A DNA stretch of 64,000 nt from Thermobifida halotolerans (GCF_003574835.2 NZ_CP063196.1:682001-746000), one strand, 5' to 3'; shown: positions 9,690 to 18,778, numbered from the stretch's first letter. The notes: generated by a model from the letters alone, not told the origin. Translations and numbers: made by a program.

Positions 9690-10113
9690 GGTTGTTCGGT
9701 GAGGGCTTGTTCCACGGCTTGGGCGGGGGCGTGCAGGGCCACGGTGCGGCCGTCGGGATCGGTGGCGATGACGGCGCGCACGGTGGAGCCGTCCAGGGAG
9801 CTGGTGCCGCGCAGGGGCGGGGGTGCGGGTGCGCCGAGGCCGGTGAGGACGGCGCGCACGCAGGCCAGGTCGCGCGGTTGGGTGCGGCCGGACTCGATGC
9901 GCGAGATCGTGGACTGGGTCAGGCCGGCCAACCGGGCGATGTGCTCCTGGGGGATGGGGGTGAGAGCGCAGGCCAGGCGGATGAGGGCGGTGAAAGGCGG
10001 GCCACGGCGGGGTGGTTCCAGAACGCCTCGGGGAAGACGGGGTGGGTGGGGTCGAGTTCGCGGGCGGTGATGGCGGCCTCGATGGCGGCGCGGGTGGTCA
10101 GCGGTGCGGGCAC
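9690..10113 (-). pseudogene. XRE-family helix-turn-helix regulator, frameshifted
   Basis: Reading from a GTG at 10113 (AGGAAA upstream), the first 40 codons give a plausible N-terminus containing FPEAFWNHPAVAR. The remainder continues in another frame with FTALIRLACALT, then IPQEHIARLAGLTQSTISR and IESGRT, a clear XRE helix-turn-helix. The join near 10000 lacks the linker normally seen in this family (HPAVARAL..RDF), which points to a small deletion that shifted the frame. The second frame then runs on, without a stop, antisense to no recognisable domain and into the next gene region, so the true end is unclear. Intact relatives are DNA-binding regulators. Here it is probably dead, unless the shift is a sequencing error. 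Confidence 0.55.
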
Positions 10114-10152
10114 GGGCGGTTTCCTGGGGTTGGTGCGGTCGGGTGGCGGGTG

Positions 10153-10322
10153 GTGTTTCGGCCGCGAGGCGCGGCAGCTTTCACCTCTCCAGGGGGTGGG
10201 GGAGGGATGGGGATGGTGCCCGCAGCCGAGGGGGCGGCAGAAGCCCGAGCGCACACGGGCCTTTCCATCCCTCCGGAACCCGGAGCCCAGGTGGGGGGTG
10301 CCGGGCCTCCCGGCCGAAACAC
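10153..10322. repeat. 170-bp palindromic element (MITE- or REP-like)
   Basis: GTGTTTCGGCCGCGAGGC at 10153–10170 matches the reverse complement of 10305–10322 at 17 of 18 positions. Sequence inside these arms (CACCT near 10182, GGGAGGGATGG near 10200) also pairs imperfectly with the segment at about 10265–10293. No coding gene is seen inside or elsewhere in 10114–10580. Confidence 0.45.
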
Positions 10323-10582
10323 ATCCCGTCGGGTAGCCGCAGGCCCGAACCCCCGACCGGAAGCGCGGACTGCGGGCGTCGAGAACATCGAGGTCTGAGG
10401 GGGTCAGGCGGCCAGGTCGGGGGCTCCCCGACGGCACCGTGTGCGTGTGGCGGGCCGAGGGGGATCGGCGGGCAGGACCGCGCCCGGGTGTTCCGTGCGC
10501 TCACGACAGAAGAGCGGCGCGGACCTCTGCGACCTCGTCCCCGCCAAGGTTCAGTAGACCCGGGTGACGACGGTCTTCTCGG

Positions 10583-10870
10583 TGGAGACCAGGTAATCCT
10601 TCGGTGACGGGGGTGCGCGTGTGCACCATGCACTCCCTCAAGGGCCTGGAGTTCCGCTGCGCGCCGTGGCGGGGGTGAGCGGCGGGACGATCCCCCACCC
10701 CAGGGCGATCACCCCCGAAGACGTCGAGCCGATCCAGCACGCCACCGACCTGCCGGCCGAACGCTGCCTGCTCTTCGTCGCCTGCACCCGGGCCCGCGAC
10801 CGGTTGTCCGTCTCCTGGCACGGTCGGCCCAGCGAGTTCCTCGTCGCGGCGGGGATCGCACGAGTCCAGG
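10583..10870 (+). pseudogene. C-terminal fragment of a UvrD/Rep-type helicase, frameshifted
   Basis: Frame one reads VRVCTMHSLKGLEFRC, which is motif V of superfamily 1A helicases. Immediately after FRC a one-base change moves the reading frame. The new frame continues AVAGVSGGTIPHPRAIT, then HATDLPAERCLLFVACTRAR and DRLSVSWHGRPSEFL, the standard motif VI region and end of UvrD-like proteins. No upstream ATPase motifs (Walker A or B) are present, so this is only the tail of a gene about ten times longer. It lies next to the broken XRE regulator and the palindromic element, all signs of a decayed mobile or defence region. Confidence 0.65.
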
Positions 10871-11532
10871 CCCCGCCTCCGCATCGCGGTGACGGCGTTC
10901 CGCGAGCACAAGAAGGAAATCCCCTGTCGGAAGGCGGACGCAGGGTACAGACGGCCGTTGCCGGCGGCACGAACCCCTGCGACCCGGTGATCACGCCGAC
11001 GGACAGGACGGAGGCGCTGCGCCTACGGCGAGAGGTACACGTCCCGCGGTTTCCGGTGCGGCACCTGGTCGGGAGGCCGCGGAACAAATCCACGACCAGG
11101 AATCGGCACGGTCTGCGTCCCCACTTCACGCACTGTCCGGAAAACGACCGACCGTCCGCTCCTTTCGCCTCCGTCTCCCCGGACATCCGATAACACGGGG
11201 GTGCGCTGGCGGCGCTGGTTCTCCCCGCCGCCGCGGTGGTGACAGCATCGGCTGTTCGGCGGCGATGAGTTCAGGAGTTACCCCGACAACGGCACGCGCC
11301 GCGCCGCCTCCCGCCCGCTGTGCGGACAGCACGGCGTCACCGACCGGCGGGTCCGAGGCGAAAGCGGGAGAGCGTTTCGTACCCGCCGGGAGACGATTAC
11401 GGTCATACCGTTTTGGCGAGGGGGATACCGGAGGCCGGGCCAATGCGACGGAAACGGCGGTACGACTTCCTCGGTGGGAATAGGATCGTCGTGAACACAG
11501 CACTTTCCGCCCATCCGAGGAGTGTGTGACAG
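10871..11532. other. Intergenic, no supported gene
   Basis: Open frames here have no recognisable domain or ribosome-binding site. A perfect inverted repeat ACGGT-CAT-ACCGT lies at 11399–11411 and a -10-like TAGGAT near 11480. Both may belong to the regulatory region of the methyltransferase gene starting at 11533. Confidence 0.4.
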
Positions 11533-12384
11533 GTGTCCGAATCGGTTCCCTCCCTCCCTGTCGAAATCCGCACAGACCAGCCCACAGTCGCACGTATCTA
11601 CGACTACGGAATGGGCGGCAAGGACAACTTCGAGATCGACCGGCAGGCCGCGCTCTCCCTGGTCAAGGTCTCACCGGAGATGCTCGACGTCGCGAGGGAG
11701 AACCGCCTCTTCCTCTACCGCGCGGTGCGCTACCTCGCCCGCGAGGCGGGAATCCGCCAGTTCATCGACATGGGCAGCGGAATGCCGACCAAGGACAACG
11801 TGCACCAGGTCGCCCAGGCGTTCCAGCCCGACGCCAGGGTCGTCTACATCGACATCGACCCCATCGTGCTGGCGCACGGGCGCGCGATCCTCGCCGACAA
11901 CCCCAACACCACGGTGATCACGGCCGACATGGCCAGATCCGACGAGATCCTCGCCAGCAAGGAGCTGCGCTCCCTCATCGACTTCGACGAACCGGTCGCC
12001 CTGCTGTACTTCTCCGTCCTGCACTGCCTGCCGGACGAGGCCGACCCCAGGGGCGCGCTGTGGACCCTGCTCGACGCGGTCCCCTCCGGCAGTCACCTCG
12101 CCGTCTCCCACCTGTGCAGCGACGACGTGGCGGCGGGCGACGCCTTCACCGAGGGGATGCTCGCCCTGGGACCCTGGGGACGGGTGCGCCGCCCGGCGGA
12201 ACTGCGCGCGTTCGTCGAGGGCCTGGAGTCCGTCGAGCCGGGCATCGTCGACGTCTCCCAGTGGCGCCCCGACCCCGACCAGCCGCCCCTCAGCCCGGCG
12301 CCCGCGCCCCTGCGCCCCTACCTCGGACGCGCCACGGAGGGCAAGAAGATCTGGGAACTCGGCGGCGTCTTCCGCAAGCCCTGA
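11533..12384 (+). CDS. SAM-dependent methyltransferase, DUF574 family
   Basis: A 283-residue member of the actinobacterial S-adenosylmethionine-dependent methyltransferase family formerly called DUF574. Signature elements seen: ARIYDYGMGGKDNF near residue 25, the SAM loop FIDMGSGMPTKDNVH near 80, and VVYIDIDPIVLAHGRAIL near 105, followed by ITADMARSDEIL. Length is normal for the family, whose substrates are unknown although many copies exist per actinomycete genome. The GTG start at 11533 has GAGGAG about 10 nt upstream, and the N-terminus SVPSLPVEIRTDQPTVARIYDY matches the usual family start. It stands alone and faces a convergent gene at 12442. Confidence 0.9.
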   Translation: MSESVPSLPVEIRTDQPTVARIYDYGMGGKDNFEIDRQAALSLVKVSPEMLDVARENRLFLYRAVRYLAREAGIRQFIDMGSGMPTKDNVHQVAQAFQPDARVVYIDIDPIVLAHGRAILADNPNTTVITADMARSDEILASKELRSLIDFDEPVALLYFSVLHCLPDEADPRGALWTLLDAVPSGSHLAVSHLCSDDVAAGDAFTEGMLALGPWGRVRRPAELRAFVEGLESVEPGIVDVSQWRPDPDQPPLSPAPAPLRPYLGRATEGKKIWELGGVFRKP

Positions 12385-12441
12385 CCGCCGCCGCACACGG
12401 TCCGCCCGGGGCGCGCGGGAGCACACTCCCGCGCGCCCCGC

Positions 12442-13161
12442 TCACTGCCGCCGACGGGTCCCGTACTCCGCGCGAAGGCGCTCCTCGGCGATCGCGGCGC
12501 GGTCGGCGGCCTCCGGTGGCGGGGCCGGGCGGATGCCCGCGTCGGTGAGCATGCTCAGGTCCAGTGTCCACGTGACCCGCGACCGCTCCTCCCACACGTC
12601 GAAGGCGTCCTCGACGTGGCGGCGGGCCTGCGCCTCGGTCATGCCGGTGACCTCCCTCAGGTGCGCGAACGCCTGGGCGGCCAGGCCGCGCACCTGGGCG
12701 AGGCCGAAGTGGGTGACGGTGTGGCAGTCGGTGCACAGGCAGATCAGGCGGCGCAGGGTCTGCACGCGGGCGCGCTCGTCGTAGACCCAGCGTTCGTGCG
12801 CCTCCAGCCACCGCCGCACCGTGCGGTCCTCCCGCGCGCCGCAGATCTCGCAGCGGTGGTGGGCCCGGCGGGTGATCATCCGGCGCAGCCGCTCCCAGTC
12901 GCGGGGTTCCACGCAGGAGCGGACGTTGGTGAACCAGCAGGTGCTGGGCACCAGGTCGACGAAGAGCCCGGAGCCGAGCGAGCGGTCCTCTCCGGGCAGC
13001 AGGTCGGGAACCTCGGGTGCGGCGGCCCACCGCTCCAGTGCGGCCATGCCCGGCCGGGGCGCGTACCACCGCCTGGCCTTCGGGTCCCAGCGGGCGCCCG
13101 CCGCCTTGGCCTCGTCCTTCTCCGCGAACGGGACGTCCAGCCAGATCCGCCGGTCCGCCAT
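12442..13161 (-). CDS. DUF5710 domain protein with HNH-like zinc region
   Basis: A 239-residue protein with two parts. Residues 1–50 fit DUF5710 (WLDVPFAEKDEAKAAGARWD followed by RWYAPRP), a small module often found on DNA-processing or toprim proteins. Residues 85–160 carry a CEICG pair, LEAHERW and CLCTDCHTVTHFG, an arrangement like an HNH endonuclease-type zinc site (CxxC … H … CxxCH). Residues 160–239 look helical. Nuclease activity is possible but unproven. The second of two close ATGs (13161) sits 6 nt after GGAGGAGG and is chosen over the first at 13167, which directly abuts that site. Confidence 0.7.
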   Translation of the reverse strand: MADRRIWLDVPFAEKDEAKAAGARWDPKARRWYAPRPGMAALERWAAAPEVPDLLPGEDRSLGSGLFVDLVPSTCWFTNVRSCVEPRDWERLRRMITRRAHHRCEICGAREDRTVRRWLEAHERWVYDERARVQTLRRLICLCTDCHTVTHFGLAQVRGLAAQAFAHLREVTGMTEAQARRHVEDAFDVWEERSRVTWTLDLSMLTDAGIRPAPPPEAADRAAIAEERLRAEYGTRRRQ

Positions 13162-13253
13162 GAGCATCCTCCTCCGGACGGTTGTCCTCCCTGTCGGAAC
13201 GGCAGCCCCCGGCGACCCGGCGTGACCGGGAGGACGGGGCCGGCGGTGCCGGG

Positions 13254-13766
13254 TTATCGCCCCACCGCTCCGTCGGTCAGTTCCCGCAGGATGTCGGCGT
13301 GACCGGCGTGGCGGGCGGTCTCCTCGACCATGTGGACCAGTACCCAGCGCAGCGACGGCGGCCGCTCGTTCTCGCGCACCGAGCGCACGCCGGGGCGGTC
13401 CAGGTCGACGCAGGCGCGCACGATCTCGTTGGAGTGCCGGACCGCCTCCCGGTAGGCGGCCAGCACACTCTCGACCGTCTCCTCGGCGGTGGGCTGGAGC
13501 CGGTAGTTCCGGAACGGGGCGTCGACTCCGGCATAGGCCCAGGCGAACCAGTCGAACTCCACCGCGGTCAGGTGCTTGACCAGCCACAGCAGGCTGGTGC
13601 CGGACGGTACCCGGGGTTCGCGGGCCTGTTCCTCGGTCAGTCCCGCCAGCTTGGCGGCGACCGACTCGCGCAGGTAGTCGAGGAACGTCAACAGGGTGGT
13701 CTTCTCGTCGGTGCTGAAGCCCGGCGGACGCATGTCGCCGCGGGAGCCGACACTCGTCTCCGTCAC
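13254..13766 (-). CDS. DinB/DUF664 family protein
   Basis: A 170-residue helical-bundle protein of the DinB (DUF664) superfamily. It shows the family pattern TLLTFLDYLRESVAAKLAGL, then LLWLVKHLTAVEFDWF with the first metal-binding His, and a final LRWVLVHMVEETARHAGHAD with the paired histidines. Relatives bind a metal and some are mycothiol- or bacillithiol-dependent transferases; the substrate here cannot be told. The GTG at 13766 is the only good start in frame. It lies 92 bp upstream of the DUF5710 gene on the same strand; coupling between the two is unclear. Confidence 0.85.
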   Translation of the reverse strand: MTETSVGSRGDMRPPGFSTDEKTTLLTFLDYLRESVAAKLAGLTEEQAREPRVPSGTSLLWLVKHLTAVEFDWFAWAYAGVDAPFRNYRLQPTAEETVESVLAAYREAVRHSNEIVRACVDLDRPGVRSVRENERPPSLRWVLVHMVEETARHAGHADILRELTDGAVGR

Positions 13767-14169
13767 GCCGCGACACTACCCGACTGGCGAGGTCTGCCCG
13801 GCTGGGTAGGCGGAACCGGCAGGGATCCCGTTTCGACGTCGGCGTCCCACGCCAACGAATCTACGCCGCAAAGGTGGCATTACGGACATTCGGTGTCAGG
13901 GTTGACGGGCGCGCCGTCCAACTCAGCAGGAGCCACCGCAGCACCCGGAAGACCCTCATCCGGTCGGGAGCCCGGTGGACGGCCGGTCCGTGGCGGGACC
14001 GGTCGAGACGCGGTGGCCGCAACCGGCCACCGGGAGGCGCCTCCGCGGGCGGGACGCCGTCGGGGCGGTTCCACGGCCGGGAGCGCGGGGCGGCCTCTCG
14101 CGGACACCGCGTTAGGGTCATCCGGAAGCGGCGGACACCGGTACCGGACACCTGGGCCGACTGGCCGCG
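13767..14169. other. Intergenic, no supported gene
   Basis: No reading frame here shows a domain, a ribosome-binding site or convincing codon use. The region probably holds the promoters of the diverging genes on each side. Confidence 0.4.
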
Positions 14170-14675
14170 TTGACGCGCCTGGCCGTGGCGACGTCGCTGG
14201 TCGGCTGCTGCGCGGTGGCGATGACGGTGGCGTTGGTGCTGGCCTGGGAGTCCCTGGGAGACCTGCTTCTCCTGGACGGCCGCGTCTATCTGTCCCGCGG
14301 GGTCCTGGTGGGCCTCGCCGTGGCGGGCCCCCGGTGCTGGTCGGAGCGTGGTTGCTGAGCTGCTGGCTGCTGCACCGTCTCGACGGAGGCGGTGGGTTCC
14401 GGCGGGCCCTGGTGCTCGCCACCTGCGCCCTGGTGCTCCCGGTGGGCTACATACCGGTCTCGGAGTGGCTGAGTCTGCCGTACGGCCCTCCAGGATGGGA
14501 CCTGTGGACCGTCGCGTTCTCCGGGATGCTGGCCGGCGTGGCCGGCGTCGTGCTCCGGGGGCGCCGAGTGTCGCCGGAGGCGGCCGCGATGGCGGCGGCG
14601 CTCCTGGTGCTCGCGGCGGGTGCGGCGGCAGGACAGGAGATGGTATGGGTCGGAGTGGACCTCCAGTTCCTCTAG
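14170..14675 (+). pseudogene. Small multi-pass membrane protein, one frameshift
   Basis: From a TTG at 14170 a hydrophobic frame runs TRLAVATSLVGCCAVAMTVALV through LSRGVLVGLAVAG, then stops soon after. A second frame takes over from the run of C at 14325–14330 with PPVLVGAWLLSCWLLH, ALVLATCALVLPVGYI, two further membrane segments and a stop at 14673–14675. Joined, they give about 167 residues with four to five membrane spans, resembling the N-terminal half of the next gene product. A single-base change in a homopolymer explains the break; it could be a real mutation or a sequencing error. Function unknown. Confidence 0.55.
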
Positions 14676-14854
14676 CACGCGTCCGGCCGGGACTCCCCCG
14701 GGGAGCAGTCCGGCGGCACCCCGCCAGGGGCGGTTGATCAGTCCGGGGAACTGATGGCTATGTCACACAGGGCGTGGACGGGGAGCGTCCGCCCGTTCCG
14801 CTAGCATCTCCACTCGGTGGGAGCGCTCCCAAGATCCGATTGGATGATGAGCCC

Positions 14855-15817
14855 ATGACCCTCCCTGTGTCGTCCCCCTCCGACCCCGCGTCCCGCACCC
14901 CCGAGCGTCCGCCGCCGTGGTGGCGCCGCGTGCTGGGCGCGCTGCTGCTCGCCGCGGCCTCGGCGGTGATGGCGGTGGCGGCGCTGGCGGCCGTCGCCGC
15001 ACCGGTCGACCTGCTGCGGGGAGACGGGTACGGCATGCTGTCCCCCGGCGCTCTCGCGGCGAGTGCCGTGGTCGCGATCCTGGTGCTGCTGGGACTGTGG
15101 GTGCTGTGCGGCTGGACGCTGCGCCGTTTCGGCGTCCGACGGGCGTCGGCGCTCGCCGGGTTCGTCCTGGTGGTCCCGGTGGGGTACGCGGTGGCGCGGG
15201 TGGCGCTGTTCGGCCCGGTCGACACCCTGTGGTGGGCGTCGGCGTTCGCCGCGGTCTCCGGCGCCCTCGTCTTCGCGACCGCGGTGGGCCTCCGCCGCTT
15301 CGAGGTGGCGGTGACGGCGGCGGTGTCCCTCGCGGTGCTGTTCGGGGGAGTGGCGGTCGAGACCAGGGTGACGCAGGAGGTGCTGCGCGCCGAGTTCGAC
15401 CGCTACGGCGCGGTCCCGGTGCTGCGCCACCCCGACTGGGAACTGGCGGTCGTCGAGCCGTCCTCCGACACCGGGGAGATGAGGCTGGAGTACCACCGCT
15501 CCGGGAACGTTGAGGCGGCCCCGGTCGTCATCCAGGTCTACCGTCAGGGGGCCGACGCGCGGTGGCCGGAGGAGGAGCCCAAGGCGGAGGAGGGCTACCA
15601 GGTCACCGAGGGGGAGAAGTACACCCTGGTGGAGCACGAGCAGTACGGCACGAGCCTGCGCCTGACCCTGGACCTGGGCACCCAGGCGCAGGTCATCCAG
15701 CCCGGAGACGAGCCGGGGACGGAACTGATCACGCTGGCCGGGTACTTCGGGACGGCCACCGACGCCGAGCGGGCCGAGTTGCGCGGCACGGTCGGCCGGA
15801 TCGGGTTCCCCGGATGA
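14855..15817 (+). CDS. Membrane protein with C-terminal extracytoplasmic domain, unknown function
   Basis: A 320-residue protein I do not recognise. Residues 20–165 contain five hydrophobic segments (for example VLGALLLAAASAVMAVAALA and ASALAGFVLVVPVGYAVARV). The C-terminal 150 residues are soluble, acidic and look like a mixed alpha/beta domain ending in GTVGRIGFPG. The upstream broken gene has a similar membrane layout (VLPVGYIPV versus VVPVGYAVA), so the two may be relatives. The ATG at 14855 is chosen; an earlier in-frame GTG at 14774 would add 27 residues of unlikely composition. Confidence 0.7.
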   Translation: MTLPVSSPSDPASRTPERPPPWWRRVLGALLLAAASAVMAVAALAAVAAPVDLLRGDGYGMLSPGALAASAVVAILVLLGLWVLCGWTLRRFGVRRASALAGFVLVVPVGYAVARVALFGPVDTLWWASAFAAVSGALVFATAVGLRRFEVAVTAAVSLAVLFGGVAVETRVTQEVLRAEFDRYGAVPVLRHPDWELAVVEPSSDTGEMRLEYHRSGNVEAAPVVIQVYRQGADARWPEEEPKAEEGYQVTEGEKYTLVEHEQYGTSLRLTLDLGTQAQVIQPGDEPGTELITLAGYFGTATDAERAELRGTVGRIGFPG

Positions 15818-16130
15818 GCGGTGGAGTGCCCCGTCATCGAGGTACGGCTCCCAGCGGCGGCGGGCGGCGCGAGGGGGAGCACGGCGGCGTGGCAGGCGGA
15901 CACGGCCAGCGGCACCGGCACTTCTGACCGCATCCGCACGATGGCGGGCGCTCCGGTGAAGACCAGCACACAGGCGGCGGCCGCGACCGCCGCTCCAGAA
16001 CCTCGGGGACGCGAACGCGGACCCCGACGCGAACAGGCCGGGCGGTATCGCCGCGTGCTCTTGGGCGCCGGTCGCGGCAGGGCGGCACGGCCGCTTGACC
16101 GTCGGCGTGTCCTCCGGAGAGGCTCCCGGC
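15818..16130. other. Intergenic, possible remnant on the minus strand
   Basis: Minus-strand translation at about 15970–15810 gives a hydrophobic stretch (AAACVLVFTGAPAIVRM), then PLAVSACHAAVLPLAPP. It has no start or ribosome-binding site. I see nothing else in this stretch. Confidence 0.25.
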
Positions 16131-16655
16131 ATGCGACTGCTCATCATCTCCGACACCCACCTGCCGCGCAGAGCCCGGGACCTGCCCGAGCAGGTGTGGG
16201 CCGAGGTGGACCGCGCCGACGTCGTCGTGCACGCCGGAGACTGGTGCGACCTGGCCGCCCTGGAGCGGCTCGCGGGACGCGCCCGCCGCCTCGTCGGTGT
16301 GTACGGCAACAACGACGGTCCCGAACTGCGCGCCCGGCTGCCCGAGGTCGCTCGGGAGACCCTGGAGGGGGTGCGGTTGGCCGTGGTGCACGAGACCGGT
16401 CCGGCCAGGGGGCGGGAGCGGCGCTGCGCCGCGCGCTTCCCCGACGCCGACGTCCTGGTGTTCGGCCACTCCCACATCCCGTGGGACAGCACCGCCGACA
16501 CCGGACTGCGGCTGCTCAACCCCGGGTCGCCCACCGACCGCCGTCGCCAGCCGTACCACACCTACCTGACGGCCCGCGTCCTCGACGGAACGCTGGGCGA
16601 GGTGCGGCTGCACCGGATCGGGGAGGCGGGCGGACCGGAGGCGGTCGGGGAGTGA
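16131..16655 (+). CDS. YfcE-type metallophosphoesterase
   Basis: A 174-residue calcineurin-like phosphoesterase of the YfcE/MJ0936 group. All metal-binding motifs are present: LIISDTHLP (D-x-H) near the start, VVHAGDWCD (GD), VYGNNDG (GNxD), VVHETG, and VFGHSHIP (GHSH) followed by LLNPGSPTDRR. Relatives hydrolyse phosphodiesters in vitro; the physiological substrate is unknown. The ATG at 16131 follows GGAGAGG by 8 nt. It converges on the HhH-GPD gene 27 bp downstream. Confidence 0.92.
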   Translation: MRLLIISDTHLPRRARDLPEQVWAEVDRADVVVHAGDWCDLAALERLAGRARRLVGVYGNNDGPELRARLPEVARETLEGVRLAVVHETGPARGRERRCAARFPDADVLVFGHSHIPWDSTADTGLRLLNPGSPTDRRRQPYHTYLTARVLDGTLGEVRLHRIGEAGGPEAVGE

Positions 16656-16682
16656 ACCGTGGCGGTCGCGGGACGTGGCCGG

Positions 16683-17330
16683 TCAGGACTCCTCGTCGGT
16701 GACACGTCGGGCGAGGTCGCGGTCGCGGCCCACCCGCACCAGTCCGGCGAGGAAGGGAGCCAGGTCGTCGCCGTCGACCAGCCGTGCCAGCGCGTCGGCG
16801 TCGCCCGGCAGGCCGACCCGCTCCGCGCCGTCGCGTGTCGCCGGGTCGACGTAGGGACGCAGCCACGCCCAGACGTGCTGGACCTCCCGGCAGAAGATGT
16901 TCGCCCCGGTGGGGCCGATGCCGGGAAAGCCGCGCAGGTCCTTTTCCAGGGCGTGCACGTCCCGTTGCTCCGTCCCGGGCAGTCTCCGCAGATCGCCCCC
17001 GTACTCGTCGACCGCCTTGCGGGCGCAGTCGCCGAGCCGGGTGGCGGTGCTCTCGTCGTAGCGGACGTAGTGGCCGCGCCCCAGGGCGTCCACGCGTTCC
17101 TGCCAGTCCAGGTCGAGCATGCCCTTGGCGGTGGTGCCGCCCGCCGCGTTCAGCTCCCGTGCGGCGGCCGTCGCGATGTCGGCGGAGATGCGCGCGCTCA
17201 GCAGGTTGGCGAGGACCAGCAGTTGCCACAGGGGCGCGGGGCGGTCCGCCAGTCGGATTCCAGCGTCCGAGCAGGACAGTCTCCCGGCCAGACGCAGCAC
17301 CCGCCCGGCCCGTTCGGCATCCGTGCGCAC
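16683..17330 (-). CDS. HhH-GPD family base-excision DNA repair protein (endonuclease III-like)
   Basis: A 215-residue protein of the endonuclease III/HhH-GPD superfamily. The helix-hairpin-helix is LRGFPGIGPTGANIF near residue 135, followed by the region VWAWLRPYVDPATRDGA that takes the place of the catalytic loop. LWQLLVLANLLSARISADIA near residue 35 matches the first helices of the fold. The C-terminal 4Fe-4S cysteines of classic Nth are absent, as in many actinobacterial short homologues. I see no obvious catalytic Lys in the hairpin, so glycosylase activity is uncertain. GTG start with GGAGG 9 nt upstream. Confidence 0.8.
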   Translation of the reverse strand: MRTDAERAGRVLRLAGRLSCSDAGIRLADRPAPLWQLLVLANLLSARISADIATAAARELNAAGGTTAKGMLDLDWQERVDALGRGHYVRYDESTATRLGDCARKAVDEYGGDLRRLPGTEQRDVHALEKDLRGFPGIGPTGANIFCREVQHVWAWLRPYVDPATRDGAERVGLPGDADALARLVDGDDLAPFLAGLVRVGRDRDLARRVTDEES

Positions 17331-17834
17331 CGTGTCACCTCCGCGGTGTGCGGTGGTCCGTGGTCACCCCCCGACTGCCCGCGGGAGCGCGTGTCATGCG
17401 GCGGGCCGGGGGAACGGGCCGCACCGCCGCGCCTTGTGCGGGTCCCACGGTTCCCGCCGGTCCCAGCCGCGGAAGAGGAAAAGGAAGGTGAATCCTTCTC
17501 GTTCCTCCGTCTGAGGTGTGACGGCCGTCTTCGCGGTGGGCACCGGCCTGGGGTGGCCGGTGTCCTTGCCCTCATCCGCTCGTGGAGGCGTGCCTGGACT
17601 CGGCGCCGGGGCGCCTCGACCAGTCACGGCCAGCCGGTGGTCGCCCGCTCCGGGGGGCCGGGGTGGAATACCCCGCCTTCCCCGGGACCTCCGAAAAGGA
17701 CCCGCACCCACAACAGATCCCAACGCTCAAACCCCAATCAGTGTGCTGTATTGGATAAGGGCGAGTGTCAGGATCGGAGCGATTTCCCTTTCCAAGGTGA
17801 ACGGAGACCGCAACGAGGGGCGACGGAACTCACG
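17331..17834. other. Intergenic, no supported gene
   Basis: Upstream region of the broken small gene at 17835. It includes a relatively AT-rich stretch (about 17700–17800) that probably contains a promoter. No coding sequence is supported. Confidence 0.4.
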
Positions 17835-18230
17835 ATGCTCGCCGAAGACGGCGGGTCGGGCGACAGGGGCTGCTGCTGACCGGCTCCGACATGGGAGAAC
17901 TGGAGAACCTGCTGCCGGGCGGGACCCTGGTGCGCATCTCCGCCGAGGCGGTGCTTCGGGCGGTCGACCACCACCGGACGCCCCGGTCCCGGCCGGTGGG
18001 CGACGCGGAATTCGATCGGCTCTCCACCGATTTCCGCTACACCGCCTTCCGGCCGGAGATCCTCCAGCGCTACAAGGCGGACCACGAGAGGGAGCCTTTC
18101 CGCGGATTCCCCGCGGGCGGATCCTGGCTCCTCCCCGACGGCGGCGTGTGTGTCACCGGCACCGAGGCCGAATCCGTGCCACGCCACCGCCTGGCGGTGT
18201 ACTGGGCGCATCAGGCGTCCCCATCGCGTC
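17835..18230 (+). pseudogene. Frameshifted relative of the 18779 small gene, fused to a DUF6879-like segment
   Basis: An ATG preceded by CTCACG starts a frame that stops after 14 codons (MLAEDGGSGDRGCC). A second frame, open from about 17865, reads QGLLLTGSDMGELENLLPGG, then ISAEAVLRAVDHHRT. This aligns with EQGALLAAVDEGDLDNLLAG and IAPEAVLRAFELYQ of the intact gene at 18779. The same frame then carries FRYTAFRPEILQRYKADHE and GGSWLLPDGGVCVTG, which resembles DUF6879 proteins, a family often found with XRE regulators in actinomycetes. The frame stays open with decaying composition, so the end is approximate. It is either a dead gene or one starting internally at 17891. Confidence 0.4.
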
Positions 18231-18345
18231 GACGGAGATCTCTGAGCCGACCTGTGCGGCCCCTGCTGCCAGCGTCCTCGGCCCGCCCGGTCCCTGGCGA
18301 TCAGCCGAAGACCACTGCCCGGCCCCGCCGCAGGGGAAGGCGCGA

Positions 18346-18524
18346 AGCGGATGATCCTGGATGTGCTCTCCACGCAGGAGGCGGTCGACCCGCTCGGGAG
18401 GAGCGCCAGGGGAGGCCAGCGGGGCCCGCACCGCCTTCGCCGCGGCGGAGAACCTCCGCCTGGCGTGGGATCCGAGGGGGAGCGGTTGCGGGCACGCGCC
18501 GAACGCCTCGACGCGGGCGGCTGA
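18346..18524 (+). pseudogene. Gene remnant with two frameshifts, unknown family
   Basis: Three consecutive frames give protein-like pieces: MILDVLSTQEAVDPLGRSAR, then RTAFAAAENLRLAWDP, then EGERLRARAERLDAGG followed by TGA at 18522–18524. Joined, they would form one short helical protein of about 55 residues. No family assigned. The rest of 18231–18778 shows no gene. Confidence 0.3.
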
Positions 18525-18778
18525 CCGTCAGCCGCCCCTGCCCCCGCGCCCGCCGCGGTCGACCGTGCCGTACGGAGCAGGCCCCGGGCGGCCCCGGGCG
18601 GGGCGGCGCCGCCCCGAGGAATTCTGCGTCTCTTGACGAACCGGTCGCACGGAAAAAGCGGAGAAAAGGAACAGTCCTCGTTTTTGGGTGTTGTCTGAAT
18701 TGGTGGCCGCTGTTAGTCTCAAAAAAATTTTTGTCTTTAGCAGGAGAGTCGTTGAGACGGAAAGCGGTAGAGCTCACG

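Noticed and set aside
6446-9931. 1161-residue frame continuing from the XRE helix-turn-helix through the next gene
   Set aside because: Beyond the XRE part it is Arg/Pro-rich shadow of the 1132-residue gene; only its first part is protein-like.
15595-15969. Minus-strand hydrophobic open frame of 124 residues
   Set aside because: Overlaps the real gene at 14855–15817 and has no ribosome-binding site; kept only as a possible remnant note.
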